64,000 nt of DNA, taken from contig JADGJC010000117.1 in NCBI GenBank assembly GCA_027596075.1, positions 51,062 through 115,061 of the forward strand, given 5' to 3'. Made by a program: the position numbers and the translations under genes. The notes beneath the pieces are model-generated. The model was not told the origin of the DNA, ran no database searches, and worked only from the letters and a program-made list of their open reading frames with translations. Of the stretch, positions 12,660 to 23,975 are shown in pieces. Position 1 is the stretch's first letter. Each line of letters opens with the position of its first letter. The stretch is from Rhizophlyctis rosea. Its lineage: Eukaryota > Chytridiomycota > Chytridiomycetes > Rhizophlyctidales > Rhizophlyctidaceae.

Positions 12660-12781
12660 TCAGATATGGCTCTTCTTTCCCCATCATCTCCGCTGTGGTC
12701 GAAGCCCTTGACTCGCCGACCACCAACATCTTCGCTGTAGTTATGAATTTGATCCGCCGGCCCCATCATCTCCGCTGTAGT
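12660..12781. repeat. Imperfect 40-bp direct repeat
   Basis: CCCCATCATCTCCGCTGT is found at about 12678 and 12761, each followed by a similar 20-base stretch containing CCTTGACT(C/T)GCCG. The second copy overlaps the stop codon of the HET pseudogene. Confidence 0.6.
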
Positions 12782-13998
12782 TAAACACCTTGACTTGCCG
12801 CAATTCTGGCATATACACCCGTGAACTCTGAACCATCGCCGATGGCTAGCTCAACGTTGTCAACACCTTTCCGCCTCCACTCCTTCCCCGGAACAAACCC
12901 TCCACACCACTTTCCAAGGTCACAACCTTTCTCACCTTTCCCACCAACAACAAGATCAATCTCCTCCGCCTCCGTAAATCTGATGAGCTCCCCCTCTTGA
13001 ACGTGAATTGTACAGCCCGCTTTGTGATACGGGTGGTCCTGAACATGCCGCACTATCAACAGAGAACTACGTCCAAACCAATTGCCGCCCCCGCCAGTGG
13101 GAACGACTATATCGCCCAATTCAACACTCCCAGAACACAGGAGATGTACCATCGTGCCTGTTACGTCGAGGACGGCCCATTGTAGGTACTTAGTGGACGC
13201 CGCATTCTCCTTGAGTAGATCAAATGCCTCTGCTAGCTGCTCCTCCCGCACAAGCCCAATAGCGGCCATCACTCTATCGTTGGCGAATTCGCAGTCCCAG
13301 CTGTCCGTAATCTCCAGGAAGCGTCCGTATGATTGCTTACGATCTTCGCTATGGTCGGGGTTTGGAATGTTCTCCTTAGTTGGAGGGGCTCCTTCCTCCC
13401 AGGGTTTGCGTGCCGGCAAGCCTCCCCAAAGATACGGCTCAATGAAGGTCTGGAGTGTCTCTTCCGCGTCGCAGAAGTCCTCATTGACCAACCCTTTGTC
13501 CCCACGCTCGCACATCTTTGCACAGGTACGGAGTAAGGCAACGAGATCCACCAAGTTGCAAAACTTGCTGTTGCCGTAAAGCTGCACCCTTCGCGCAAGG
13601 ACGGCTTCTTAGTATGTCCATACGCGTTTATTCCAGGGCGATCTAGCTATGATCCGAGCCACTTCCAAAAAGTATTTGATGGCGCTTCCCTCCGCATTCA
13701 ACTCAGGGTACCACTCCGGATCCCACATGTATCCCCGAGTACAACCCCACGGCGACATTTGCATAAGACGTTCGATCCCGACCCGTTCCTCCTTTATAGG
13801 CAACCATACTAAGCACACTCTGGCATCCGCGTAATAACTACCCACCCGCCGAAGTTCCTCAGACCGTGCCGCTGTATCCTTTGGACAATACCGTTGAGGT
13901 AAGCCTAACACATTCATCCAGAAAAAGTGCGGTGGGCCGCTTGCAGGTGCACCCCGTCTGACCAGCTCCGAATTCCCTTCCGCGCTATCCAGTTGCAC
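12781..13998 (-). pseudogene. HET-domain (heterokaryon incompatibility-like) protein, in-frame stop, 5' truncated
   Basis: The 13609-13998 part contains FFWMNVLGLPQRYC, then a YYADARVCLVWLP block and ends SPWNKRVWTY; these match the HET domain landmarks (W[IM]D..C[IL][NP]Q, Y..A..V.VWLG, W..R.WT.QE). The next codon, where the family has Gln before Glu, is TAA (13609-13611); the same frame then continues EAVLARRVQLYGNSKF and stays open to 12781 for about 275 more residues. A C-to-T change in a CAA codon would explain it. No ATG precedes the first block in frame: an in-frame TGA lies just upstream and the only near start is GTG. So the gene is probably dead by both truncation and nonsense, unless an upstream exon exists. 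HET proteins trigger non-self recognition responses in filamentous fungi; their presence in a chytrid-like genome is less usual. Confidence 0.65.
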
Positions 13999-15680
13999 CC
14001 ATCACTTTAAATGTACAACAACTGATCATCCGTGCGCCAAACGTGTGATACCACCGAATAATTCACCCCTCTTTTCGCGCATTTTGTACACAACGAGTTC
14101 GTCTCAACCACGTGATGACGGCGGAGCGTTTGGGAAGAGCAAGGTAGTGTCCAGCGTTGTTGTTCAGGCACACTTTGCGGTCGGACTGTGCCCTTGAGGT
14201 TGTGAGGTAGGAGCTGACGAGCCGAGTCACCGTCCGAATTCGCTTCACCGACACGTAAATGCCATACCTTGCGGCTGGATCGATTGAAGGGGTGGAGGGC
14301 GACGCTTGAGGTGGTTGCAAGACGAGGCTGTTGAGAAGTTCAGACAGACTCGTAGTTTGAAGTTTGAGGGTCAAACGTAAAACTTGAATCCATGCATGCC
14401 AAACGTTTGAGCAGGTGGTTGGGAAATTAGACCCACACTCAAAGAATTACCTACTTTTGAAAGTTTTCGTCGCTCGCGCGCAAACACGCCTAGTGAGATG
14501 TAGATAGTCTCTTCTCTTGCGAAAGACTCCTGACAGCTCACAGACCGCGTTTCTGCGGTGCTCATTTTGTGGTTTTCAGCTCATGCAAAACAAACCATCC
14601 GACACCGATAGCACGCGGCATCATTTAAAGTTGTTGAAGGTGTATTTCAGATTGCTGTGAGCGTCACCGCAAATTCTGTCGCCGGCTCAACTCATTTTGG
14701 ATCACTGCGACCATGACGATTGTGAGAGGGAAATACACTATTACGTTATGAGCATAGTTTGATCTCATCATTGATTGATGTCCAGGCTTTTTTCACCAGG
14801 AACCTGGTGGCGAGTGAATGGAAATTTTCTTGGACATCATAAATGAGAGATTCGCAAAGGAGGAGGGAGGGTGTGAAGACTGCCGACACCACTATTTTTG
14901 CGCTGGATGCCCTCCAACCAATCTATCATCTTTCTTTTCCCAGCAAATTTGCAAATGAAGGCACTTGATCACAGCCATCACATCGCGACAATTTGAATTC
15001 ATGGCCGTTCGGAATCTATTTCTATCCCTCCTGGGAGAGGGTCCCATCTGGGCGCAACGTAACGGAGTCAGAGTTCCGAACCTCACCGGTCACCAACTTC
15101 TTTGGCCAACTGCGCGTGCCATTCATATGTCAATCTCCAGTTGTCAGCTTTGTGCGTGCGTTATTCATTGAATCTTTGCTTCTCAATCACCTGCTTTTGA
15201 CGGCGGCCACTGCCACCTCCACAATTTGGGCAACTTTGTTCATCTGGCCGGGCAAGTTTACGTCAAGTTGTCCGAACGCGACTCCATTGCCCTGCGCCAT
15301 ACTGTGCCACCAAGTGTCTCTCAGTGCCACCAACAAGGAAATTGGCCCGCACGACGCCCAACCGGACAAATTCTCCCGGGCGTGTTGCTGCGGAATACAC
15401 GCAACTGCACTTCCGACAACTTCGTGTAACAGCTAATGTCGGACAAGCCTGCTGCGGCGTCCATATCGTCCAAAACCAGCAGTTGCACAGATGAGCCCTT
15501 GTTGAAGCCGACACGGGCAAGTCTTCAAATGCCAAAGTCTTTTCACTACAAAAATCCATGGGTTAGATGGGGCCGCGCTTTCCCAGTAGCACTACAAAGC
15601 GGTCTGGCATCCCTATCCCTCTTGTGAAATCTTCGTCTTGCAGGTCTTGACGAGATCTACGCAAGCGATCTATTGCAACC
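13999..15680. other. Intergenic, no supported gene
   Basis: Short frames only. The last 100 bases before 15681 contain CTTGCAGGTCTTGACGAG and GCAACC just before ATG, consistent with the leader of the chitinase gene. Confidence 0.4.
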
Positions 15681-18600
15681 ATGAAGTCCTTCAGCTATGC
15701 CGTCTCGTTCGTGCTGTGCTTAGCAGTAACCGCTCAAGCCGCGGTGGTGAACGTTGACGCCTACACTAACCACCTCATGAAGCGTCAAGCTACGGCGGGA
15801 TGTGGTCCGGCCTTTGGAAACGTTGTTTGTGCATCTCCTTACTGCTGTTCCCAATATGGGTACTGTGGCGACACCGCTGCGCACTGGTTAGTTCCATTGA
15901 CGTGTTCCCGATCTATCTAATAGTGAAGAGCATTAACGCTTAATCAAAACAGTGGGACTGGCTGTCAATCAAAGTTCGGAAAGTGTGGAGTCACTTCCAC
16001 CTCTACCACCAAAACCACCACGACGACCAAGACGACTACCACTACCACAAAAGCGTGAGTTGCTTTATTCTTTCATTCCCGACAATGACCTTGCCCTCAA
16101 GGAAACCATTACATGGTACTTTAGTGCCACTAGTTCCCCGATCCCCACATGTGCCACAACTCAGGTGCATCTCGTTCAAAACAATGAATACTGTTACGAC
16201 ATTGCTGTCGCTGCCGGTTTGAATCCTTGGACCTTGATCCAAACCTACAACCCCATCTGCGCTCTCGACAATGGTACGTCATTAGGCTGCATCAGTGTGA
16301 ATAGAAATTCGACCTTTACTCACAATCCCGTGTCATTAGGTACCCACCTTCAAGCCGGAACCTTCCTCGCCTTAGCCAACTGTGCGGTGGTAAGCACATT
16401 TTTTCTACATCTATCCTTATCCTAGCATTTACGCATCTTGTCTAACCATTACCTTTATCTGTCCAGCCCACTACAGTTGCCACTCACCCGACCGGCGGCT
16501 CTTGCGGGACTGTCAGCGGCATCAGGTACTTCTGCGCTCCCGGATTGTGCTGTTCGAGCGGCTGGAGGTGCGGTTCGGACGCCAGCTCCTGTGGAACTGG
16601 TTGCCGTTCGGATCTTGGTCTTTGTGGTGGGTGGATTCTTTCTTTGCTACTTCCAACTGTAATGAATGTTTGACACTTTTGCGGTTCTTAGGCATCACCA
16701 CCACAACCACCACTGTTCCAACCACTACCACGACCACCACGACCACTACGACCACTACTACAACTGTTCCTACTACAACTACCACGACGACCACCACTGT
16801 TCCCACCATCACAACAACCACCACTCCCGTTCCCACTACTACCACCACCACGACCACTACCGCGGCTCCTGCCGGCCCAACCGGAGTCTCTCAATCCGGC
16901 GGCCAATGTGGAACGGTCAACGGGGTCCGTCTGTACTGTGCTGCTGGCCTTTGCTGCTCATCCAGCTGGAGGTGCGGTACTGGTACCGCCTGTGCAACGG
17001 GTTGCAAGTCCGACCTCAGCAACGGGAACTGCAATGCTGACAAGACAACAACTACCACTACAACCACCACCACCACTCCTGTTCCTACCACGACCACCGC
17101 TACAACCCCTACAACCACTACTCCTACTACTACTACTACCACCACCACCACTCCTGTGCCCACTACCACTACTACTACCACGACTACCGTGCCTGCCACT
17201 CCAACTGGGACTTCTCAATCCGGAGGCCAATGTGGCACCGTGGGCGGCATCCGGTACTTCTGTGCCCCCGGCCTCTGTTGCTCTTCAAGCTGGAGGTGTG
17301 GCACCGGTACTGCATGTGGAACAGGATGTAACTCGGCTCTCAGCAACGGAACCTGCAATGCTGACAAGACCACTACTACCACCACCACTACTACTACCAC
17401 GACCACTACAACCACGACCAAGCCTACCACCACGACCGTTCCTTTGTCGCGTCCTACTGACAGCTTCTTGGTTGGGTACTGGTGAGTAAAATTCGATACT
17501 ACCGTGAATGGGCCAAACTTGACTCACCCCGTATGTCTAAAATCTTTCAGGGCCGACAGCAATTCTCCCGGTGCTGTACTCCCCGCAAATTTATTGTCCT
17601 CGCTCCAATACTACACTCACGTCGTTTACTGTAAGCAACAAACATTACCCGCTGCTGCAAAAACTTGCCATCGCGTGCCCCTAACTAAACCCCGATTTCC
17701 GCTACTTCACAAATAGCCTTCGCCACCCCCTACATCACCGCTAATGGCACCACCGGTGGTGCGTTGCTTTACGACGGACATCTCGCGTCCAACTTCACCG
17801 CGGCTGCTCGCGCGGCTGGCGCCAAGTCACTCCTTGCTCTCGGCGGGTGGGGAGGATCCAAGGGTTTCTCCCAGGCCGTATCTACAGCCAACAGCCGAGC
17901 CGTATTTGCCCATCTCATCAAATCCTCTTTGAGTTTCGATGACTTTGATGGTGTTGATATCGATTGGGAGTTCCGTGAGTGGCACCTGATATTTTGTTTT
18001 ATTGGTATTGTTGACAAATTCGGGAAGGGGGCTGACGAATTTTTTTTTTTCTGGGTCACAGCTGGATCTGCTGGTAACGCCGGCAACGGGATTGACGCCG
18101 CCAACGATGTTCCCAACTTCCTTTTGTTCCTTCAAGCTCTGCGGACGGCCCTCGGTCCCAACAAGCTCATCACTGCGGCTGTTCCTGTCTACACTTGGAA
18201 GGTTGACGGTGTCTCCTCCACCAACCTTTCAGCCTTCAACTCGGTCCTGGACTTTATCAACCTCATGAACTACGACGTCGTCGGAGGTTGGGTTTCGAAG
18301 ACTGCGCTTGACTCCACTGTCCAGTCCAACAACGATGCCGTTGCCGCCTGGGTTAATGCCGGTTTCCCGAAGAGCAAGATTGTCACTGGGTATCCCTTCT
18401 ATGGGAAGGTCGTTGGCGGTGTCCCGAACATCAACCATGGCCTGGGGCAGACCTACACAGCCTATGAAGATATCGGCGACAACACCCCCTACTCATCGTT
18501 GGCGTCCATCACTGCAGCTGGCAACTACGCTCGTTACTATGATGCCACTGCCGACGCCGCCTACTGGTACAGCCAGTGTAACAAGAAGTTCATCACTGCA

Positions 18601-18863
18601 CCCGATGTTCAGTCCGCCTGGGCTCGCGCGAAGTTGGCCAAGAGCTCTGGCCTCAAGGGTGTCATGGTTTGGGAGATTTCGAAGGATGATGACAGGTGAG
18701 AGTCGATATCCTTTGCCTTTATTCAATTTTTGTCCGCATGAGCACCTCAAACTCCGTATCATCCTTCAGCTTGTCCTTGACCAAGTCCCTCGTCACTGGT
18801 TTGACGACCAACAACTCCTATGATGCCTCCGCCATCCCTCCCAGCAGCACCAAGACCTGCTAG
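15681..18863 (+). CDS. Secreted multimodular chitinase: CBM18, LysM, three Cys-rich chitin-binding modules, GH18 (840 aa, 10 exons)
   Basis: Ten exons join in frame to 840 codons: 15681-15886, 15953-16054, 16125-16273, 16340-16389, 16467-16626, 16692-17481, 17551-17630, 17717-17974, 18062-18695, 18770-18863, all GT-AG. Residues 1-20 are a signal peptide ending AVTAQA. A hevein-type CBM18 follows (CGPAFGNVVC..YCCSQYGYCG), then a LysM-like module (YCYDIAVAAGLNPWTLIQTYNP). Three closely similar 40-residue modules with the pattern GGxCGTVxGIRYFCAPGLCCSSxWRCG are separated by Thr/Pro linkers. The C-terminal half is GH18: FLVGYW, LLALGGWGG, FDGVDIDWEF with the catalytic DxxDxDxE, LMNYD and a late GVMVWEIS strand. 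It should hydrolyse beta-1,4-GlcNAc chains outside the cell or in the wall. The linkers are very T-rich and likely O-glycosylated. Confidence 0.92.
16692..16865 (+). repeat. Thr/Pro linker repeat (ACN)n, first
   Basis: Runs of ACC/ACT/ACA/ACG codons with interspersed GTTCC; encodes polythreonine with VPT interruptions between the second and third chitin-binding modules. Confidence 0.9.
17043..17205 (+). repeat. Thr/Pro linker repeat (ACN)n, second
   Basis: Second polythreonine linker of the chitinase, with PVPT interruptions. Confidence 0.9.
17364..17450 (+). repeat. Thr linker repeat (ACN)n, third
   Basis: Third polythreonine linker, directly before the GH18 domain. Confidence 0.9.
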
Positions 18864-20411
18864 AGTGGAGGAATTCAAAATTCAACGGCATCTATAGACG
18901 AATCGCACGCAGATCAAATATGATAGAAAAAATTGCCCCTCTCAAACCTCATGTGAACCAGGCAACGATAAACGATCACAGACATTGTAGATATAGATAC
19001 TATAGTGTATGTAGTATTACTTTGTTTGTGTAGATTATACCTCTTAGATAGATTCATAGGCAATATAGTGCATCTGCTGTGCGAACGAGTTTGAGTGTGT
19101 GGGGCTTGCGAAAAATCGATCTGAATTGCCAAAACGTTCTCTGAGTATTCAGTCTTCTCAAGCTTCAGAGTACTCAAAACTATTCTCTGATCCCCACTCT
19201 ATAAGTTCCCAGCTAGATCCTAAAGTTGAGCGTTGGCTTTTCATATTCACGCACAAATGGGCACAGCCTGTGACATTCTTGGGTACATAGACATAGAGCA
19301 CTGCACTTCACTTGTATTGTCCACGGCGGGAGTCGAACCCGCTGCATCAAACTTCCTGAGACAACAAAACACAGAAGCACCGGGTCGCATGTGGAACAAA
19401 AAGTCCAACTCTGCGAGTTCCCAGCGGCTGCGCGGAGGGACGGTAACCACAAGGGAAACTCCCTCCGTCGCAGCCTTGCCCACCACGGAGGTGCACCGCA
19501 AGCGTTCTCAGCAGTGACTGTTACATCACCCTGATAGTCTTGCGACAGCCTCCCTCTACTAGGCAGGTTTAGCTTCTGTGCCTGACGCACGGTGTAGTCT
19601 GATGGTGTTGCCAGCCAACACTCGAGAACTTGTTTTGGGTTGCTACACTAGTGTATGACATGGTGGTCTCTATACATTATCATAAGAAACGAAGTACTAA
19701 AGTAAGATCTTGAAAGGAGTCCTGAATGTACCAGCCTGAGAGTTGTGAGAAGTAACCGGAGGACGAATACAAGGACGAGAAAGGGAAAACAGCAACAGGA
19801 GGTCGTTATGTAGCAAGCTGCAAAAGAGGCCCTCTCCGGGATCTAACAAAAGAAGGCTCGAGCCAGAACTAGTCTTCCTATGGGCTCAAAAAGAACCGCA
19901 TGATGACCGAGCGCATCGCGGTTTCTCAGGAGTGTCTGCCCTGTTATCACCGGATGCCGGCCACTGACGAAGAGATGACGAGGGTCATATCCAGCCATAT
20001 TGATATGACGAAGGGCGGCAAACAGTAGCGACGCAAGCATGTAGGGCCTCCTTCTTCAACGACGAAGGCAGACCACGAGCTACAGTATTGGTATGGCCAC
20101 GCCCGCCGTACGTTGGGCTTGTGGCGACTTCGTATAGCGGGCAAGAAAGGGCGTGGAGGCCGGCAACACGACTTACGACCCTAACATACAAGCTTTACAA
20201 TTTGCCATTGAGAGAATCCTAGAGGAGAAAGAGAGAAAGCGAAGCCTCTGAAAATCGCGTTCTGGTTATGAATATGTGTGAAGATCGCTGAATCAACGTT
20301 GAGGCGTCATACGCCGCACAAGCCACTCAAAGCCACGTTGTGGTCAACTGTTTACACGCCCTCCAAGAAGAAGTTCTTCCCTTCAACTACCCATGTCCAA
20401 CATCACCCACA
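18864..20411. other. Intergenic; contains a tRNA-like T-arm only
   Basis: On the minus strand around 19318-19345 the sequence GCGGGTTCGACTCCCGC forms a perfect 5-bp T-arm and matches a pol III B box. No matching 5' acceptor strand, D arm or anticodon arm is found, so it is not a complete tRNA. The remainder shows nothing supportable. Confidence 0.45.
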
Positions 20412-21548
20412 ATGCCCAAGAACTCCTCAAGCAAGAAAGTATCCAAGAAGCAAGAAAAGCTTGCAAATAAGAAGGAGGCCATAAAACACGCTTTCACTTC
20501 CCACTACGAGGCACTGTATGGCTCAGAAAGATGGGCTACCCTCCAACCCGCCCTCGAACGCGACACCCGCTACTGCTGCCTCATAAACAAACACGCAGAT
20601 AAAGCCGACGTCAGGGCAAGACTCCAACCAGTACTAGACTCCTTCCGTCCCGTGACTTTCTGCCCCTCAATACCAGACCAATGCTTCGTCATGGACAGCG
20701 ATGACCCAGCCGCTCCTCCCACAGAAAAGTTCCCCTTCCCCTCCCCGACAAAAGACATCAATAACGTCACAACACACTACCTCCTTGACGCCGCCTCCAT
20801 CCTCGCAACCGAAGCTCTCCAACTCCACCCGACCCACACAGTCCTAGACATGTGCGCCGCACCCGGCGGAAAGTCTCTCTGCATAGCACAACGCCTTGGC
20901 CCCTCCGGAACACTCCACTCAAACGAACCGAACCCTGACCGACGAAAGCGTCTACGCTCCGCGCTGATGGACTACATCCCAAGAGACATCTTCGAATCTC
21001 GAATCAAAGTCACAGGATACGACGCAAGTCGAGCGTCCACTTTCCCAGACGACACGTTCGACAGAGTGTTGGTCGATGCACCGTGCTCATCTGAACGACA
21101 CTTGCTGCATAACATGGCGGAGTTAGAAACGTGGTCTCCGTCTCGCACGAAAACGCTGGCAAAGAAGCAAGTTCTCCTGTTACTAGAAGCATTGCGCGCC
21201 GCAAAGGCGGAAGGAGGGTTGGTGGTGTACGCAACGTGTTCGTTGAGCAAAGAGGAGAACGATAGAGTTGTCTCGAAGGGGCTGAGGAAGGCACGGAAGG
21301 CGGGGATGGGTGTGGAAGTTTGTACGGGACGGTATGAGATTGGAGAGAAGACAAAAAAGGGATGGATCGTTCTGCCTGATCGGGTGGGAAGGTGGGGGCC
21401 CTTGTATTTCTGTGTGATGAGAAGGACTGGGGAGGTGAATGACGAAGAGGAGGATGAGGAGGTGGAGGCGGAATATAGTGAAGCTGAGGAAGGTGGTGGG
21501 GAAGGACAAGATGACGAGGACGACGAAAGCGGTCAAGCGGGACAATGA
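20412..21548 (+). CDS. NSUN-family RNA 5-methylcytosine methyltransferase (378 aa)
   Basis: Start chosen at ATG 20412, the first ATG in frame; the frame extends upstream only through non-ATG codons. Lys-rich N-terminus, then the RsmB/NOP2/Sun fold: SAM-binding LDMCAAPGGKS near residue 143, an acidic-loop SNEPNPDRRKRL, FDRVLVDAPCSSERHLLHN near 221 (motif IV Cys) and VYATCSLSKEEND near 273 (motif VI Cys, the usual catalytic nucleophile). The SERHLLHN tail after PCS is characteristic of the NSUN3/NSUN4 branch, which modifies mitochondrial tRNA or rRNA; assignment within that branch is inference. No clear transit peptide, though the N-terminus is basic. The C-terminus is a long Glu/Asp tract. No introns. 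Confidence 0.88.
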   Translation: MPKNSSSKKVSKKQEKLANKKEAIKHAFTSHYEALYGSERWATLQPALERDTRYCCLINKHADKADVRARLQPVLDSFRPVTFCPSIPDQCFVMDSDDPAAPPTEKFPFPSPTKDINNVTTHYLLDAASILATEALQLHPTHTVLDMCAAPGGKSLCIAQRLGPSGTLHSNEPNPDRRKRLRSALMDYIPRDIFESRIKVTGYDASRASTFPDDTFDRVLVDAPCSSERHLLHNMAELETWSPSRTKTLAKKQVLLLLEALRAAKAEGGLVVYATCSLSKEENDRVVSKGLRKARKAGMGVEVCTGRYEIGEKTKKGWIVLPDRVGRWGPLYFCVMRRTGEVNDEEEDEEVEAEYSEAEEGGGEGQDDEDDESGQAGQ

Positions 21549-21752
21549 GACTTCGAATTTGTTCTGCATACACCCGTAAAATAAGAATAAACCTGTATTA
21601 CTTGCAAGCTGCCAAAAGGAGAAGCTGCTAAATTTACTAGCACTGCCTCATTCCTATGCTCAACTTTTGCAACGTATGATTTGATATTATTTTTACATCT
21701 GTTGTCAGCAAGGCTTTGTAACAGCTGCTAGACTCGCTTCATCCCTCACTCT

Positions 21753-22754
21753 CTAATGACTTCCCGATCCACCTTCCACTCCTAACTCCAATCGCGACCC
21801 CCCATTCTTCATTGACCCTTCATCCTTTTCCAATTTCACCCCACTCCTCATCCACCACTCCAAAACATCCGCCCTCCCATCCCGACCAACAAACGCCCTA
21901 GCCATCTCATGCTTCAACGGCCACCCACTATTCTTCCACCACTCCAACACCTCAACATGCCCCTCTCGACTAGCCACAAACATGGCCTGAAGCGAATATC
22001 TTCGCTCCAACCCACTATTCTTCCACCACTCCAAAACACCCACACGTCCCATCTCGCTAGCCATATCCATTGCATGTGCACTATACTTCAAATCCAACCC
22101 ACTCCCCTTCAACCACTCCAACACCCCCACCCTCCCCTCCTTACTCGCACCATGCATCGCATAATGAGAATACTTGCAAGTCAACCCTGAGCGCATCCAC
22201 CACTCCAACACGTGAACATGCCCCTGCTGACTAGCTAAATCCATACCCCACCGCGTATAAACAGGATCCAACCCACTCCCCTTCCACCATTCCAACACCG
22301 CAACATGCCCATTTTTCGAAGCTTGATCCATGGCTAAGTAAGAATATTCCAGCGTCAACCCACTCCCCTTCCACCACTCCAAAACCTCCACATGTCCGTT
22401 CTCACTCGCAAGATCCATAGCGCCGTCCGTATATACCAGTTGTAACCCACTAGCTTTCCACCATTCCAACACGGCGACGTGACCACGCTCACTAGCCCAA
22501 TCGATGGCCTCCCAGGAATAATCCGGTACCCGTGGCCGCTTCTTTGTCCACCAAATTTGCCACCAGGTTAGGAGGTCCACCTGTCCCTTCCTGGAGGCAT
22601 GGTCGGGAGAGGCAAAAGGGAGGTGTGGGATGGCGTTGTCGCGGAGGTGTGGGTAGTTATGGCGGGTGGAGAGGATGACCCCGATGCGGAAAGCCGTTTC
22701 GGGTGGTGCGTGGAGGAGGATTTCGTGCAGGAGTTCAATTGGAAGGACAAGCAT
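21753..22754 (-). CDS. F-box-like plus ankyrin-type repeat protein (333 aa)
   Basis: ATG start with MLVLPIELLHEILLHAPP, an F-box-like helix. From about residue 75 to 310 there are eight to nine repeats of 33-34 residues with the consensus AMDLASENGHVEVLEWWKxSGL, each having the A...A...G...V...L pattern of ankyrin repeats but with an unusual EWW in the second helix. It is likely a substrate-recruiting subunit of an SCF-type E3 ligase, by analogy with F-box/repeat proteins; this is inference. Repeats are nearly identical at the DNA level (CCACTCCAACAC blocks), suggesting recent expansion. Intronless. Confidence 0.8.
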   Translation of the reverse strand: MLVLPIELLHEILLHAPPETAFRIGVILSTRHNYPHLRDNAIPHLPFASPDHASRKGQVDLLTWWQIWWTKKRPRVPDYSWEAIDWASERGHVAVLEWWKASGLQLVYTDGAMDLASENGHVEVLEWWKGSGLTLEYSYLAMDQASKNGHVAVLEWWKGSGLDPVYTRWGMDLASQQGHVHVLEWWMRSGLTCKYSHYAMHGASKEGRVGVLEWLKGSGLDLKYSAHAMDMASEMGRVGVLEWWKNSGLERRYSLQAMFVASREGHVEVLEWWKNSGWPLKHEMARAFVGRDGRADVLEWWMRSGVKLEKDEGSMKNGGSRLELGVEGGSGSH

Positions 22755-23764
22755 ATCTTTAGTTCACTCAAGTTAGCGTCAATTACTATGACTGAAGAAT
22801 TGTTATGGCATCAATTCTCGAGCTTGTAGGTAGGTAGTTCAGTATTGAACCCGAAAAAACTGGAAAAAGTACCTAAGTTGCAAGGTCAGACTCTCAAACA
22901 GTGTTCGCACAGCAGTGGCACTGCTCTGTGGCTTATTTGCTGCAATGCGCCATGTTCAGGGTCCTTGGCAGATTACTTCGCTCGAGGGGCGTAAGTGGGA
23001 TGAATCATAATCTCAAATATGACGCCAGCGAGGAGGGCACTTTTATCTGGGGCGGTGAGAACATTTTCGTGGAAATTCGATGGGGAGGACGAGTATTTTG
23101 CATTGCATGTGAGAATATGGCACACTTCTTTTGGCACCAGAGGTGACGGGTGGGGAGCGGAAAACACAAAGGGCGTAAGAGATACTGGCGGAGTGGCTAA
23201 ACCTACTGAACGGAAATGGCCGGATACCCATAAGTTGGAGTTTGACTGCAACACAGGTCATCAATCTCTCATTTCTGATATGTCGCTCTTGACCCCACGA
23301 CGAGCATTCAACTTTGATCTAAGCCGGCGCGACCTCAGCGCGCAACCATAGGGATAATGAGTACTCTACTGTTGCTGCTTCACTACAATTTATGCTAAAA
23401 GCCATCAGCACGATGAGACGTTGACGGGAAGCAGGCTGGTCCCCTGGTTGGACTAGTACCGTTGATTGGGAAGAGTTATCTGCAATGTTAGTGGAGAGAT
23501 TCAATATAAACTGTCCGCATCCGGGACGTGGTCCTTCCATAAATTATATAGGCAAACACCAAAGTGGTAGTGAGTCTTCAATGATGTCCATAAATGGAAA
23601 ACAGCAGATGCTTCGATATGAGAACTCAATAAAAAGTACATAAGACCAACTTTCTCACACAACTTCACTGTTCCGTATTGATATTACAAGTGCAGGTGCT
23701 ATATACGACAACAGTAGTCAGCAGACATTCTTATATCGCAAGACAGGCATCGAATCAGATCATC
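22755..23764. other. Intergenic, no supported gene
   Basis: Only short frames lacking domains. Contains the probable promoter of the minus-strand ankyrin gene. Confidence 0.4.
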
Positions 23765-23917
23765 TCACTCTGCTGAGTCAACCATGACTCTCTTCCCCAA
23801 AAACTTCAAATTATAGATGGAAACCTCAACCTTCCCATCCAGCCTAACCACCCCATCTTCCTCATCCTTGCTCAACAATCGACCCGTTAATCCCCTATCA
23901 GGCTCAAGGGGCGCAAT
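23765..23917 (-). pseudogene. Orphan C-terminal coding fragment
   Basis: A minus-strand frame from 23917 to a TGA at 23765-23767 encodes about 50 residues of good, non-repetitive composition with DGVVRLDGKVEVSIYNLKF near its end. It is preceded by an in-frame TAA and has no start, so it is the tail of a lost gene or an exon whose upstream part I cannot find. I do not recognise the family. It sits exactly where the first exon of the following F-box/LRR copy should be. Confidence 0.35.
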
Positions 23918-23975
23918 TTACCATCAAGGGAATATTGTCTTGACTATTGGAGTATATGAGTAAAACATTTCACAG

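Noticed and set aside
16522..16857. Val/Gly-rich frames opposite the chitinase linkers
   Set aside because: Antisense of ACN repeats, which always reads Val/Gly/Arg.
19318..19345. Minus-strand T-arm and B box that could start a tRNA call
   Set aside because: No 5' acceptor strand pairing with CGTGGAC, and no D or anticodon arm; at most a tRNA relic or chance.
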